DNA of 64,000 nucleotides from the NCBI GenBank assembly GCA_922989275.2, contig OV277868.1:51892216-51956215 (forward strand). The letters are read 5' to 3'. The position numbers and the translations under genes are program-made. Shown in pieces: positions 42,201 through 48,504 of the stretch. Below the pieces are notes generated by a model that did no database searches, was not told where the DNA came from, and saw nothing but the letters and a program-made list of their open reading frames with translations. The first letter of the stretch is position 1, and the number at the start of each line of letters is the position of its first letter. The stretch comes from Gari tellinella. Its lineage: Eukaryota; Mollusca; Bivalvia; Cardiida; Psammobiidae.

Positions 42201-44623
42201 ATATGACCATAAGATTTGGAAAAAGGGTGATTATGGTTGGAATCAGACAAATAGATCAAGAGATATCTACCTTTGAATTGCTGAAAATGCCATATTTTAC
42301 AGCGTTTACACTCTTGCAACTACAGTTTTCAATGGATTTTGATTAAACTTGTACACAAAGGATGTAGCGATACGTTCTCGAAGGAGTGCAATTATTGTTG
42401 GAATGTAATCATTGTGGCAATTGTTACCTGCCCTTGATATACTTTGAAATGCTAGAAAAATGCTTAATTTCAGTATTGTTTAGGCTCTAGTTATCTGCCT
42501 TTGATGTACTCTACTATACTACAGTAGGTCGACAAACTTGAATGGATTTAGAATAAAACGGGTGAAATTCAAAGGTAAAGCTATCAGGCTTCATTACAAA
42601 TGGTGAGCGATATCAGGGCCTTCAGGCCCTCTTGTTTGACATTGAGATTAAAAGTAAAAAATCGGTCAACCATTTTGTTTTCAGTTCTGACTGTTGTCAA
42701 GGAAATTAATTGCAGGATGGGAAATTTAACACGGGCTATCTATTTTTATGCTGGGGAATCACCCCAGCATCCAGGAATTACGCGAGTTTTGATTGGTGGA
42801 TAGTAGTCATTTGCATAATCACATAAGATTTCTGTTTATACTTTTAAGTCACTAAATCTAATTTTAGTGATGTACACAGAAAAACTACTCGGTCGCGTTA
42901 TTGGCGATTATTTAAAGAGTTTGATGAATTGATACCAGAAGAAAATGCTTTGTTATTTAGCGTGACACGTTCGAAAGAAATCATAACACGTGTATTCAGT
43001 TGCCTGACCGTTCATTTAAGTAGGAAACAATTTTTTTTTCATAATGCATGTATGCCTGTATTTCAATAATATTTGCCAACTGCTCTGTATTAAAACTACC
43101 TTTGTTTCTTTACATACAGATAAGTCCCAAGATGGTGGTGCCGCCTGACTTTTTCCCCATGTCAGGAGTAAGTTACAGCTATTCCCCTGGTGCTCCAAGA
43201 TCCGAGGATAACTTTCCAGATGTGAGTAGTACAGTCATGTGATACAACCATGTGTTATAGTCAGATAATTTAGCCATGTAATGTTTACATGAACATTAAT
43301 GTGATACAGCTAAGGGGTGTAGTTATACTGTTTAGTCATTCAATACAGACACAGTGTACACTCATGTGATACAACTATGTGATGAAATTTAGTCATATGA
43401 TACAGACAGGTAGTACTGTAATGTGATTCAGCTATTGGAAAATACCCTACATGTCCTGATGTGTCTGGTTGAAGTAGCCTGAAAGTATAACAGAATTATT
43501 CCTAAGGAGATTTCTGCATTAATTTCAGTCTGCTTTAAAGCCACTCGCAACCAGATGGTGCATTTGCAAAAATAAAAGAAATTACTCAAATATAACTAAA
43601 ATGGTAGCACTATCGTGCATCTGGCATTAGAAAAATATGACTAGTCTAAAAACACCATCTAGAAAAGTCTTCAAATCTTAGTTTTTTAGATATTTTCCAT
43701 CGTTTTATCCATAGCGTCGAAAGACACTATAGAAATTGATCACGGGCTCAGACATAAACCCGAGCCGAATTATGTAGTTGTATGTACTCTCCATCGCTAC
43801 ACAGTGAAATACGTTAAATCGATTCCAGATATATGAATAGTTCCGTGGCCCAGTGGGCTAAGTGGTTTCTCTATTTTCCTTCTGTCCACCCATGCCGGGT
43901 CCCGGGTTCGAATCCCATCAGAGCTCAATATTCTTCTTTTTTTTTATTGAAATGCATTTTTTTTATTTTGGCACATATTTACAAATAACTATTTTTAATG
44001 CTAAATCTGGTTGCGAGTCTCTTTAAGCTACTACCTGTCTTTAACTCATTCACCCCTGAAACTTTTAATGGACAATTCCAATTTCAAAATAAGTCTAGTC
44101 CATTTTGGCTACATAGGGTTGATTTTTACAATAAATTACAAAATAACAAACAGTACAGACCCTGGTCTACACTGTTTGCATAGGACAAATACATGTATAT
44201 TCTTCACAGATACACTGTTTGTTAATCACAAACTTGTATACTCGTCACAAGGGCTGAATGTGTTAACCCTTATCCTGCGGCAATATCGTCTGCTTCGAAA
44301 TTGTCGTCTGCAAGATTTGTTTAATCTAGATTTATACATTTTTTTAAGTAAAGGAACCTGAAGACGGATGCAAAACAGTTTGGATTCAGATCAGACGCTG
44401 TGTTACGCGGCGTCTGATCTGAATCCAAACTGTTTGCAAAAACAGTAAAGTCGCAACCAGCAGGCAAAGGGTTAACACTGAACACAAGCTATGATTGAAA
44501 GATACATGGTGAAGTAAAATTAATGTTTCTATTTGTATGCATGTATGACGCTGAATCAATGTTTTTCAGTTTGACTTTGTTTGGCATCTTCCAAATGGGA
44601 CAGACGAGCCAGTGTATGTTTGA
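15232..44623 (+). CDS. RSKR: RSKR/SgK494-type serine/threonine kinase, complete (12 firm exons plus a candidate first exon)
   Basis: AGC-family kinase related to ribosomal S6 kinases; the human homologue is poorly characterised. Exons: candidate 15232-15295; then 24187 or 24206-24393, 25717-25800, 28154-28222, 29917-29989, 31595-31702, 32729-32769, 33612-33639, 34101-34190, 34750-34838, 37439-37549, 39362-39463, 43120-43221, 44570-44623 (TGA). All phases match, giving about 400 residues, close to human (about 410). Numbering for that model: glycine loop KGAYGNV 91-97, ATP lysine K112 in YAMK, helix-C glutamate E131, catalytic YRDMKMEN with D207, DFG 225-227, CGTLQYMAPE ending at 251. A pre-kinase motif LFMPDFPV and a C-terminal DFDFVWHLP match the SgK494 subfamily rather than typical RSKs. 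No AGC hydrophobic motif was seen. All catalytic residues are present, so an active kinase is inferred. Introns are full of MITEs; exons are clean. Confidence 0.93.
15476..16114. mobile_element. 640-bp element with roughly 90-bp inverted ends
   Basis: 15476-15566 (GACGTTTCGGTAAATGACCA onward) is the near-exact reverse complement of 16020-16114. The middle is AT-rich with no ORF. A fragment like F4 (15365-15440) abuts the left end. Confidence 0.75.
16185..17211. repeat. Host repeat of two B-A units, first unit interrupted by a MITE
   Basis: Segment B (16185-16412) recurs at 16980-17211, including TTATGTGTCACGTGACAACA and GTTGTCCGCCATTTCT. Segment A (16836-16957, CTTCGAAAACAGACATCATA and GCGCGAGGTTGCAATTCCG) recurs at about 18289-18395. 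Removing the MITE at 16429 and the LINE piece at 17212-18288 restores two tandem B-A units. Confidence 0.75.
16429..16826. mobile_element. 398-bp MITE with 9-bp target duplication (Mutator-like)
   Basis: Ends CGGTTACCCGAAAAACCG and CGGTTTTTCGGGTGACCC, with about 25 bp of terminal inverted repeat. GTATTAAAC flanks both sides (16420-16428, 16827-16835). Subterminal CTGTTTTCG(C/T) motifs repeat. A 9-bp duplication fits Mutator-like elements (inference). Confidence 0.8.
17345..18288 (-). pseudogene. Decayed LINE ribonuclease H domain and C-terminus
   Basis: On the minus strand, FTDGS (about 18216), ILLAEL and FSDSQTAV carry the D, E and D of an RNase H active site. Then come [17 protein letters not shown] (near 17880) and a cysteine-rich tail [18 protein letters not shown], typical of non-LTR retrotransposons with an RNase H. 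A TAA after DCEL is followed in frame by [20 protein letters not shown]. At least two internal stops and two frame changes occur between 17990 and 18240, so it is dead. The reverse transcriptase is absent. It sits between B and A of the host repeat. Confidence 0.85.
18481..19065 (+). mobile_element. Hairpin-ended tandem-core element (AGCTCACC class)
   Basis: The 5' end is a near-perfect palindrome AGCTCACCTGAGCTAGCTCA-GGGTGAGCT. The core has two diverged units (ACACTCTAGAGGC...ACTTGCTCA). The 3' end is CAGGTGAGCGATATC then hairpin AGGGCCTTCAGGCCCT and CTTGTGTTT. Copies at 41262 (same family) and 20971 (related). Confidence 0.75.
19181..19259. repeat. Perfect 39-bp-arm palindrome
   Basis: Arms 19181-19219 and 19221-19259 are exact reverse complements around a single C (centre GGTGCA-C-TGCACC). 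It is much cleaner than most hairpins nearby. Confidence 0.95.
19648..19893 (+). mobile_element. F1 MITE nested in the GTGAACC element
   Basis: TTAACCCTTTCCCACATAG to CTATGGGGGAAAGG with an intact hairpin centred on GCGCTTTAAGCGC. The right TTAA is lost. Confidence 0.8.
20336..20492 (+). mobile_element. F3 TTAA MITE nested in the GTGAACC element
   Basis: TTAACCCTTAGCACGCCG to GGCAGGCTAAGGGTTAA. A diverged F3 with a shrunken central hairpin. Confidence 0.65.
20766..20965 (+). mobile_element. tRNA-like SINE head fragments
   Basis: Two stretches look like A boxes: GGTAGCTCAGTATGGCGAG and TTGGCTCAATGGTTACAACG. The second is followed by TTTGAGTTCGATAAC, a weak B box. No complete tRNA fold is evident. 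Confidence 0.4.
20971..22112 (+). mobile_element. Hairpin-ended element with ~147-bp tandem core
   Basis: 5' hairpin AGCTCACC...GGTGAGCT. About six core units hold AACTAGGTCACTAGGTCAAA and TTAACACTCTAGAGGCTAC. The 3' end is CAGGTGAGCGATTTA, hairpin GGGCCATAGTGGCCC, then TTGTTTTT. Same architecture as 18481 with a different core. Confidence 0.8.
22411..22475 (-). ncRNA. Type I hammerhead ribozyme
   Basis: On the minus strand, CTGATGA (22457-22451) is followed by stem II GTCC-AAACAA-GGAC (22450-22437), GAAA (22436-22433), and a minimal stem III C-TA-G that with A/T makes AC-TA-GT. The cleavage triplet GTC ends at 22427. Stem I pairs TCATT (22462-22458) with AATGA (22426-22422). After an internal loop, ACAT (22471-22468) pairs with ATGT (22420-22417). 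Every core nucleotide of the family is present. A two-base-pair stem III is the form reported for Penelope-like elements, where dimers are thought to be active. Confidence 0.9.
23241..23701 (+). repeat. 32-bp minisatellite, about 14 units
   Basis: Unit CTTGCTCCTATTTGAAGCAG then CTCCTCTGGGGA. The last two units are 34 bp, with GACCTCTTCT replacing GCTCCTCT. 32 is not a multiple of three, so coding is unlikely. It lies within the hammerhead-bearing element. Confidence 0.9.
23985..24175 (+). mobile_element. F4 MITE just upstream of the second RSKR exon
   Basis: AGAGCAACAGATAAGG to CTTATCTGGAGCCCT, with the F4 centre GTCTCTTCGAGAC. Its right end is 11 bp from the acceptor at 24186, so it may supply the branch region. 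Confidence 0.8.
24497..24745 (+). mobile_element. F1 TTAA hairpin MITE
   Basis: TTAACCCATTACCTG to TTGGGTAATGGGTTAA with the hairpin. Confidence 0.85.
24809..25017 (+). mobile_element. F7 MITE
   Basis: ACAGTATAATCTCTCTGTTAC to TAATAGAGAAGTTTTACT, with the inner hairpin CAGAAAGCTCC-AAAT-GGAGCTTTCTG. Confidence 0.7.
25333..25486. repeat. Long imperfect palindrome
   Basis: GATGTTTAAGACAAGCTGAT onward pairs with its complement across a centre TTATTAAGCGAGC-CTTA-GCTCGCTTAATAA. Probably another foldback MITE; no target site was identified. Confidence 0.75.
25827..26009 (+). mobile_element. F6 foldback MITE, 26 bp after an RSKR donor
   Basis: F6 defined: GGTCCGAGGTTATAAAGCTT to TAACCTTGGAGCC, centre GGTCAGATTTGAGCC-TA-GGCTCAAATCTGACC. 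In this copy TCTGAGTGTGTTCTCAAGCA is duplicated in the left arm. Other copies at 33003 and 46289. Confidence 0.75.
26007..26442 (+). mobile_element. F4 MITE split by an F1 insertion
   Basis: The left part AGGGCTTCAGATAAGAG stops at TTAA 26058; the right part resumes after TTAA 26313 with AACCCTATG and F4 central arms, ending TTATCTAGAGCTCT. Confidence 0.7.
26058..26313 (-). mobile_element. F1 TTAA hairpin MITE nested in F4
   Basis: TTAACCCATTACCCCTTA to GGGGTAATGGGTTAA, with intact hairpin centre GCGCCTTAAGGCGC. Confidence 0.85.
26574..27340 (+). mobile_element. F1 MITE split at its centre by a TTAA element
   Basis: The left half ends GATTGCACC-TTAA; the right half starts TTAA-GGCGCATTCTGCTTTAC. 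Joined without the insert they restore an ordinary F1 hairpin. Confidence 0.85.
26658..27179 (-). mobile_element. F8: TTAA-flanked TIR element with internal tRNA-like promoter, copy 1
   Basis: TTAA on both sides; inverted ends AGAGACTCGCAACCAGAT. On the minus strand it holds a tRNA-like region (CTGTGGCTCAGTGTGCTAAG as A box; GGGTCACGGGTTCTTATCCC as a decayed B box). It is the same family as 43535, in the opposite orientation. Confidence 0.8.
27621..27825. mobile_element. Foldback MITE with 26-bp terminal inverted repeats
   Basis: ACAGTCGAAACTCGATACTT and onward is exactly complemented at the right end, which reads TATCGAGTTTCGACTGT. TA flanks both sides. An inner hairpin has AAAGTTAAAACGTGGC and its complement. 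TA flanks suggest a Tc1/mariner-type source (inference). Confidence 0.75.
27859..28106 (+). mobile_element. F9 MITE (GGGGCCCATTTCATAAAAC ends)
   Basis: F9 defined: about 230 bp, GGGGCCCATTTCATAAAAC to TTTTATGAAACGGGCCCC, with a central hairpin TAATCCTGTCTTGTGACATC and complement. This copy ends 47 bp before an RSKR exon. Others: 45193, 46616 (decayed), 55516. Confidence 0.8.
28258..28506 (+). mobile_element. F2 TTAA hairpin MITE (reference copy)
   Basis: F2 defined: TTAACCCTTTGAACCCTAGT to GGGAGGAAAGAGTTAA (or variants TTAACTCATTCACCCCTGA / GTTGAATGTGTTAA). The central hairpin is CAAACAGTGAAGACC..GATC, AGAGGGCTCC and complement. This copy starts 36 bp after an RSKR exon. Confidence 0.85.
28508..28714 (+). 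mobile_element. F7 MITE directly after an F2
   Basis: ACAGTAGAGCCTCTCTATTA to GTAATAGAAAGGTTTTACTG, with inner hairpin arms ACAAGGTGACAGTAAAACAG and complement. Confidence 0.75.
29153..29374 (+). mobile_element. MITE with CAGGGCTGCCAT ends and an F1-like core
   Basis: CAGGGCTGCCATAAG at the left, ATGGTAGCCCTG at the right. The middle is an F1 hairpin core (GTGCCTTAAGGCAC) without F1 termini, so it is either a chimera or an F1 core captured by other ends. Confidence 0.55.
29601..29818 (+). mobile_element. F3 TTAA hairpin MITE (reference copy)
   Basis: F3 defined: TTAACCCTTATCCTGCCG to CAGACAAAGGGTTAA, hairpin AGATCAGATGCCGCG-TTATG-CGGCGTCTGATCT beside AACTGTTTGC-like sequence. Others at 20336, 44263, 59416. 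Confidence 0.8.
30352..30599 (+). mobile_element. F2 TTAA hairpin MITE
   Basis: TTAACACATTCAACCCTAGC to CAGGGGTGAATGAGTTAA; complete hairpin around GGGCTCCTTAAGGAGCCC. Confidence 0.85.
30622..31103 (+). mobile_element. F1 MITE split by an F2 insertion
   Basis: Left part TTAACCCTTTACTCTATAG to CCATTTAGCC; right part GGCGTATTCAGCTTTACTTT to AATAGTGTGTTGTTAA. The insert occupies the former central TTAA; the left arm is shortened. Confidence 0.75.
30678..30928 (-). mobile_element. F2 MITE nested in an F1 centre
   Basis: TTAACTCTTTCCTCCCTGAA to GGGTTCAAAGGGTTAA, intact hairpin with GGGCTCC-TTTC-GGAGCCC. Confidence 0.85.
31268..31518 (-). mobile_element. F2 MITE, diverged
   Basis: TTTCACCCCTCAGACTATT to GGTTGAATGTGTTTAA, hairpin partly mutated (AGGGCTCCTTTAGAATTCC). 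Confidence 0.65.
31778..32029 (+). mobile_element. F1 TTAA hairpin MITE
   Basis: TTAACCCTTTACTCCATA to GGGGAAAGGGTTAA, intact centre GTGCCTTAAGGCAC. Starts 75 bp after an RSKR exon. Confidence 0.85.
32354..32621 (+). mobile_element. F1 MITE, diverged
   Basis: TTAACCCTTTCATTTGCAAG to ATTTATGGGTAATGGGTAA, with an extra ~18 bp near the left end. Confidence 0.7.
32808..33180 (+). mobile_element. Short hairpin-ended element with CTCTTGTTT end, holding an F6 MITE
   Basis: Starts near GATGCCGGAAGCATAATTAT with ATTTTACC-type core text. Ends GAGCAGCTATTGAACACAGC-CTCTTGTTT, matching the end of 38559. F6 at 33003-33149 interrupts it. Confidence 0.5.
33003..33149 (+). mobile_element. F6 foldback MITE
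   Basis: AGGTTCCGAGGTTAGAAAAC to TTATAACCTCGGAACCTGG, centre GATTTGAGCC-TA-GGCTCAAATC. Confidence 0.75.
34333..34583 (+). mobile_element. F2 MITE nested in a chimeric host
   Basis: TTAACCCTTTGAACCCTAGT to GGAGGAAAGAGTTAA. Left of it is half an F2 (34215-34332), right of it half an F1 (34584-34664), so the host was itself a recombinant. Confidence 0.8.
34851..35103 (-). mobile_element. F1 MITE 12 bp after an RSKR donor
   Basis: TTAACCCTTTCCCCAATAG to GGTAAAGGGTTA, intact hairpin GCGCCCTAAGGCGC. The upstream exon ends at 34838, leaving only GTAATCTAAGCT of original intron. Confidence 0.85.
35278..35480 (-). mobile_element. Partial F1 MITE
   Basis: TTAACCTATTACCCCATA through the hairpin (GCCGCTTGAGGCGC); the far terminus is missing. 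Confidence 0.7.
36120..36270. repeat. 150-bp palindrome
   Basis: GGAATAATTGGAATATTTAT onward is complemented around GAAACCGC-GAAG-CGGTTTC with few mismatches, including CCTGGTCACAC and GTGTGACCAGG. A foldback element of unrecognised family. Confidence 0.85.
36800..36885 (-). mobile_element. tRNA-like SINE head
   Basis: On the minus strand ATAGCGCAGTCAGTAGAGTG (A box) and ATAGGTTTGAGACCC (B box variant) lie about 30 bp apart. No full cloverleaf, so a SINE head or tRNA relic. Confidence 0.5.
36999..37056 (-). mobile_element. F1 MITE terminal fragment
   Basis: CCTTAAGTGATCATCTGTCT to GGGGTAATTGGTTAA; only one end remains. Confidence 0.65.
37668..38092 (+). mobile_element. F2 MITE split by an F4
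   Basis: CCTTTGAACCCCAGCCAGG to CAGGGAGGAAAGAATTA. An F4 occupies 37744-37934 next to the CAAACAGTGAA stretch. Confidence 0.75.
37744..37934 (+). mobile_element. F4 MITE nested in F2
   Basis: AGGGCTCCAGATAAGAGG to TTCTCTGGTGCTCT, almost identical to the copy at 4307. Confidence 0.8.
38559..39003 (+). mobile_element. Hairpin-ended tandem-core element
   Basis: GACCCTGGCATCGACAGATG near the start. Two units contain ATTTTACCGTTTCGTCTAGC and TTGACCTTGACCTAATTTGG. The end is GGGGGCATAAGCGTTTATTG-AACGC, a hairpin, then AGTCTTGTTTC. Confidence 0.6.
39026..39175 (+). mobile_element. F1 MITE core without termini
   Basis: The hairpin and flanks are intact; both TTAA ends are absent. It abuts the CTTGTTT end of the preceding element. 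Confidence 0.7.
39672..39913 (+). mobile_element. F2 MITE
   Basis: TAACACATTCAACCCTAGCG to GTTTCAAGGGGGATTGA, hairpin GGGCTCCTTAAGGAGCCC. Confidence 0.75.
40672..40806. repeat. Long palindrome
   Basis: CTCACATTCGTGCTCATTA onward is complemented around ATATGACGC-TCGCCAAGGC-TCGCATCATAT. It resembles the one at 25333 in centre composition (GCTCGC). Confidence 0.75.
41262..42637 (+). mobile_element. Hairpin-ended element with ~160-bp tandem core
   Basis: 5' palindrome AGCTCACCTGAGCTAGCTCA-GGGTGAGCT, about seven units (TTTGAATTGCTGAAAATGCC; TGTTTACACTCTAGAGGCC), 3' end GGTGAGCGATATC, hairpin AGGGCCTTCAGGCCCT, CTTGTTT. Longer sister of 18481. Confidence 0.8.
43535..44026 (+). mobile_element. F8: TTAA-flanked TIR element with tRNA-like promoter, copy 2
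   Basis: TTAA flanks; ends AGCCACTCGCAACCAGAT and ATCTGGTTGCGAGTCTCT-like. Near 43850, CCGTGGCCCAGTGGGCTAAG (A box) and about 50 bp on GGGTTCGAATCCC, a perfect B box. It lies in the TTAA of a host CAGTCTGCTTTAAGC arm. Confidence 0.85.
44041..44266 (-). mobile_element. F2 TTAA MITE, hairpin arm partly lost
   Basis: TTAACTCATTCACCCCTGAA to GGCTGAATGTGTTAA. CAGACCCTGG-TCTACACTG is all that is left of the centre. It shares a TTAA with the next element. Confidence 0.8.
44263..44475 (+). mobile_element. F3 TTAA hairpin MITE before the last RSKR exon
   Basis: TTAACCCTTATCCTGCGG to CAGGCAAAGGGTTAA, hairpin AGATCAGACGC..GCGTCTGATCT. Ends 94 bp before the final exon. Confidence 0.85.
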
Positions 44624-44831
44624 CGTTGGAAAGGATCTGTTACACAAAACAGAAGTCAAGATCTACAGCTGTATGTGGAAGGCATGATCTGAACAGAGGA
44701 CAACCAAATGAAATCCAGAATTCCATGACAACGTCCAATAGCGGTTGGCTTTAATGAAAATCAGTACTGTGATTGGCTGATTGTTAGTCAGTACTTGTAC
44801 ACGATTGGTTTTGTTAAAGATAATAGATGTA

Positions 44832-45069
44832 CTTATCCCATTACCCCGTCGCCTGTTTCTACTTTTAAAAATTGGTGACCACTTAAAGCAGGTTGAAAGT
44901 AAAGCAGAATGAGCCTTAAGGCGCATTCAGCTTTACTTTCATCCTGCTTTAAGCTACAATTTGCTAGTATAAGGAAAATATTTCTGGACTGTTTAAATTG
45001 GAACTTGTTTCTTCAGTGGAGAAATAAATTAAAGGCGTAAAAAGGTGTATAAATGGGGTAATGGGTTAA
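44832..45069 (+). mobile_element. F1 MITE in the probable RSKR 3' UTR
   Basis: CTTATCCCATTACCCCGTCG to GGGGTAATGGGTTAA. It brings GAAATAAATT at 45024, a possible polyadenylation signal 400 bp after the stop. Confidence 0.8.
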
Positions 45070-45192
45070 TATGGTATATGTAATATGATTGCAGAAAAGT
45101 GCTGTGATATTATAGGAACTGATGTCAGGTCAAAACAGAGTTACAGATTGAAAAAGAGTTAGTCAGCAAACCTCTGAAGATCACAGAGTACT

Positions 45193-45411
45193 GGGGCCCA
45201 TTTCATAAAACTTCGTACGACAAATCTTGTCGTAAGTCAGATTATAAAAGTCTCTATTATTATTTATTTCCCCATCTAATCCTGTCTGCTGACATCTTTT
45301 TGGAAGAGATGTCGAAAGACAGGATTAGATAGAGAAATCAGAAATTAAAAGTATTTTAAAGTTATGACTTATGACTGTTTTTGTCGTACAAAGTTTTATG
45401 AAACGGGCCCC
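45193..45411 (+). mobile_element. F9 MITE
   Basis: GGGGCCCATTTCATAAAAC to TTTTATGAAACGGGCCCC, central hairpin with small mismatches. Confidence 0.85.
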
Positions 45412-46288
45412 AGAATTGTAGGTGTTAAGGCTACAAAGTTCAAAGTCAAGGTGTATACCAAAACATGTAGTCAGGGATCATAATTGTATACCAACAGATA
45501 TTACTGTAATGTAACTTTTCATGGAGATAGTTGTTAAATTGTTTCTTTGGGGTAAAATTGAGAAGAAAGCCACTTACTTTCTGCTTTACTTTAATCACGC
45601 TTGAAAAAGCTACCTGCTTTTAAAAGTACATAATAGCGGGGGCTGATATATAATGATATGTCCTCATTTGAGAGTCTGACATGGAAAAATGTGTATGTAA
45701 TGGGAACTTTAGAAAATATATTTGGGATATTTTCGAGCTTTGGACAAGAAAGGGACCAAAAAAGTATTCAGCATTTGTATATTTTTATATTGTTTATAAG
45801 TGGAGTATTTTAAGGCCTGTCTAGTGATAGCATCACAAAGTTGCTTTGCTGAGAATAATCACTATTTTAGTACTCATATTGCGTACACTGCTGATATTAA
45901 CTCATAGATCCAGATAAGAGGAATGTTTTACATACTTAAATCTTTTTGTCTCAATCAAATCCTATTTAATGACTGACTACTCTATAGAATTTTTCCCAAA
46001 GAGACAATTCTAATGAGTAGTAACAATTCACCGGTATCCTTTGCTAGAGACATATAGGAAAAGTGGTAAAAAATATTGACCTTTTCCTCTGTATATGTAC
46101 CATGGGACATCTCTGCTTTAGCCTCCCAAATGGTGCTGAAAGTCAATATCCATTGATTACAAGTCAGTCTGTCAGTTTAAAGCAAGTTGAAAGGAAAGCA
46201 GAAAGCTATACTTTCATCTTGCTTTAAGCACTAACATATTTGATAGAGGCAATTTCCGCATATGGCTACTTCTAAGGAAAAAGTACAG

Positions 46289-46435
46289 GGTCCGAGGTTA
46301 TAAAGCTTTGAAGTTTAGTCTAAAGTCTTTCTCAAGCATTTGATTGGCCAGATTTGAGCCGAGGCTCAAATCTGACCAATCAGATGCTTGAAAACAAACT
46401 AGGACTCAACTCAAAAGCTTTATAACCTTGGAGTC
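46289..46435 (+). mobile_element. F6 foldback MITE
   Basis: GGGTCCGAGGTTATAAAGCT to TTATAACCTTGGAGTCC, centre GATTTGAGCC-GA-GGCTCAAATC. Confidence 0.75.
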
Positions 46436-46615
46436 CGTTTACTTTTCCTCTTATCTGAAGCTGTGTATTAACTATTTGACTGCAGTACTGGTCACTGTAG
46501 GTACAGGTGCTACTGTAAACCTGCTTTTATACTCAGAAAAACTTGTGTATCTGTGTTTGATTCATTGTTTTAAACATCTTAGTGAAGGAGTAAAGAGAAA
46601 GAGACAGTTGTTAGA

Positions 46616-46856
46616 CATCTGGGAGCCGTCTAACGAAACGTATGACAAATATTATCGTAATTCATATTTCTCAATTATTATTTATTTATCCATCTCATCC
46701 AGTCTTGTGACATATTTTTGGAATCCTCTTGAAAAGACATTTCCAAAGAGATGTCACGAGACAGGATTAGGTGGAGAAATCAGAAGTTCAATGTATTTTA
46801 ATGTTTTGACTTACGACCGTTTTTGTCGTGCAAGGTTTCGTAAGACATGCACCTGA
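46616..46856 (+). mobile_element. Decayed F9 MITE
   Basis: Central CATCCAGTCTTGTGACATAT and GATGTCACGAGACAGGATTA match F9; the GGGCCC ends are lost. Confidence 0.6.
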
Positions 46857-46955
46857 TTCTTCAACTGTGTCTGCATATCCTCTTTGAGAAGTTTGCAGTT
46901 GTTAAAGCTGAAAGCCAGATGTGGCTATAAAACTAAGACCATTATTTTTACAGTT

Positions 46956-47213
46956 TAACCCATTACTCCAAAGAGACATATTTTTATTGCTTAAATTTAT
47001 TCCTCAACTGATGAAAATAATTCCACTTTATGCTCAGAAATTATGCAGTCATGAAATTGCACCGTAAGAAATATTTCCTATATTCTAGCAGATTTTAAAG
47101 CTAGCTGAAAGTAAAGCAGCATGTGCCTTTAGGCACATGCTGCCTTACTTTCAGCCTGCTTGAACTGGATTCCAGTTTTCGTAACTATAAACAGGCTATG
47201 GGGTAAAGGGTTG
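46956..47213 (-). mobile_element. F1 MITE
   Basis: TTAACCCATTACTCCAAAG to GGGGTAAAGGGTTGAA, hairpin GTGCCTTTAGGCAC. Confidence 0.75.
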
Positions 47214-47448
47214 AATCAGTTTACAAACAGTGGACTGACCTAATTCCAAGTTGATAGTGGGAATATTTGTTTTATTTTTTTATACGTTCATATGTTGAAT
47301 ATCACTGGTTGCTGGAGGGCACTGAAATTTCAATCATAGAAGCATACATAGATCACATTTTAGTTGGACAGTTTTAGTCTTTTGATATTATTCAGGTTGA
47401 GCAGATGGGAATATTAGTCACTATCCTAGTCTCTTGTTTTATTCCTTA

Positions 47449-47588
47449 AGGAGCCCTCTGATCAGGATCTACACTGTTTGTCAATTTGAAATATATTGTT
47501 AAAATCAACCCTAAATAGTCAAAAATGGACTAGACTTATTTTGAAATTGGAGCTGTCCATTAAAAGTTTCAGGGGTGAATGAGTTAAA
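47449..47588 (+). mobile_element. Half of an F2 MITE
   Basis: CCTTAAGGAGCCCTCTGATC to GGGGTGAATGAGTTAA. The break is at the palindrome centre. Confidence 0.7.
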
Positions 47589-47761
47589 TATATGTATACA
47601 AATCTTCACATGTATTTTTACTGATGTTCTTGTGTTTGTATATTTATACAATAGAGATTGTCAGATTTGTATCTGTGATTTAGAACAAGAATAATATTTC
47701 TGGTAGAAACATAGAATTAATAATTTACAAGCTTTCCACCATGACTTACAGAAAAGGGCTT

Positions 47762-48221
47762 TTAAACGCTTTACTCAAGACAGGTGCCCACTTAACCCTT
47801 TCTTCAATAGAAGCGTCTTTTAGCACATTAAATTTATTCCTCCACTGAAGAAAATAGTTCCAATTTATACAGTTAAGAATATGTTTCATAAGAAATATTT
47901 CCTTGATTGTAGCGCTTAAAGCAGACTGAAAGTAAGCAGAATGCGCCTTAAGGCACATTCTGCTTTACTTTCAACCTGCTTTAAGTGGTCACATAACTTA
48001 AATACTAGAAACAGGCTATGGAGTAGAGGATTAAAACAGGTTGAAAGTAAAGCTGATTGTGCATTAAGGTGCATTCAGCTTTACCTTAAAGTACCATCTG
48101 CTAGAATATAAAAAATATTCCTTAAAATACATATTCATGACTGTAGGAAATGGAACTATTTTCTTCAGTTGAAGAATGAATTAAATGGGTAAAAAGGTGC
48201 ATATATGGAGTAAATGGTTAA
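47762..48221 (+). mobile_element. F1 MITE split by a second F1
   Basis: The left piece TTAAACGCTTTACTCAAGAC ends at GTGCCCAC-TTAA; the right piece restarts TTAA-AACAGGTTGAAAGTAAAGC and runs to GAGTAAATGGTTAA. Confidence 0.75.
47792..48034 (-). mobile_element. F1 MITE nested in another F1
   Basis: TTAACCCTTTCTTCAATAG to GGAGTAGAGGATTAA, opposite orientation to its host, intact hairpin. Confidence 0.8.
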
Positions 48222-48504
48222 GGTACACTAGAAAAAAAATTAATTGTTGGTTTTCTAAAACAGATTGAAAGGCCGGGAGGATTTCTGTGACTTGTTTTTT
48301 GAAAGCCATTCCAAATTGTCTTTTGTTGGTTGTAATTTGACATTTTCACTGTGCCAAAGTAATTATTTTATCAAACATTCTTTGAGCTACAAGAAGACAA
48401 AAGAAGTTTGGAAAAAGAACCATGTTATTGCATTCTTTAAGCTTTCTGCTTTATTTCATTTTACTTTAATCAGTCACCTGTATTTATATGGGAATGAAAT
48501 ATGT

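Noticed and set aside
43848..43925. Functional tRNA gene
   Set aside because: A and B boxes are good but the sequence is too long and does not close an acceptor stem; it is part of the F8 element.
46428..46856. 142-residue frame on the plus strand
   Set aside because: It runs from an F6 end into a decayed F9 MITE.
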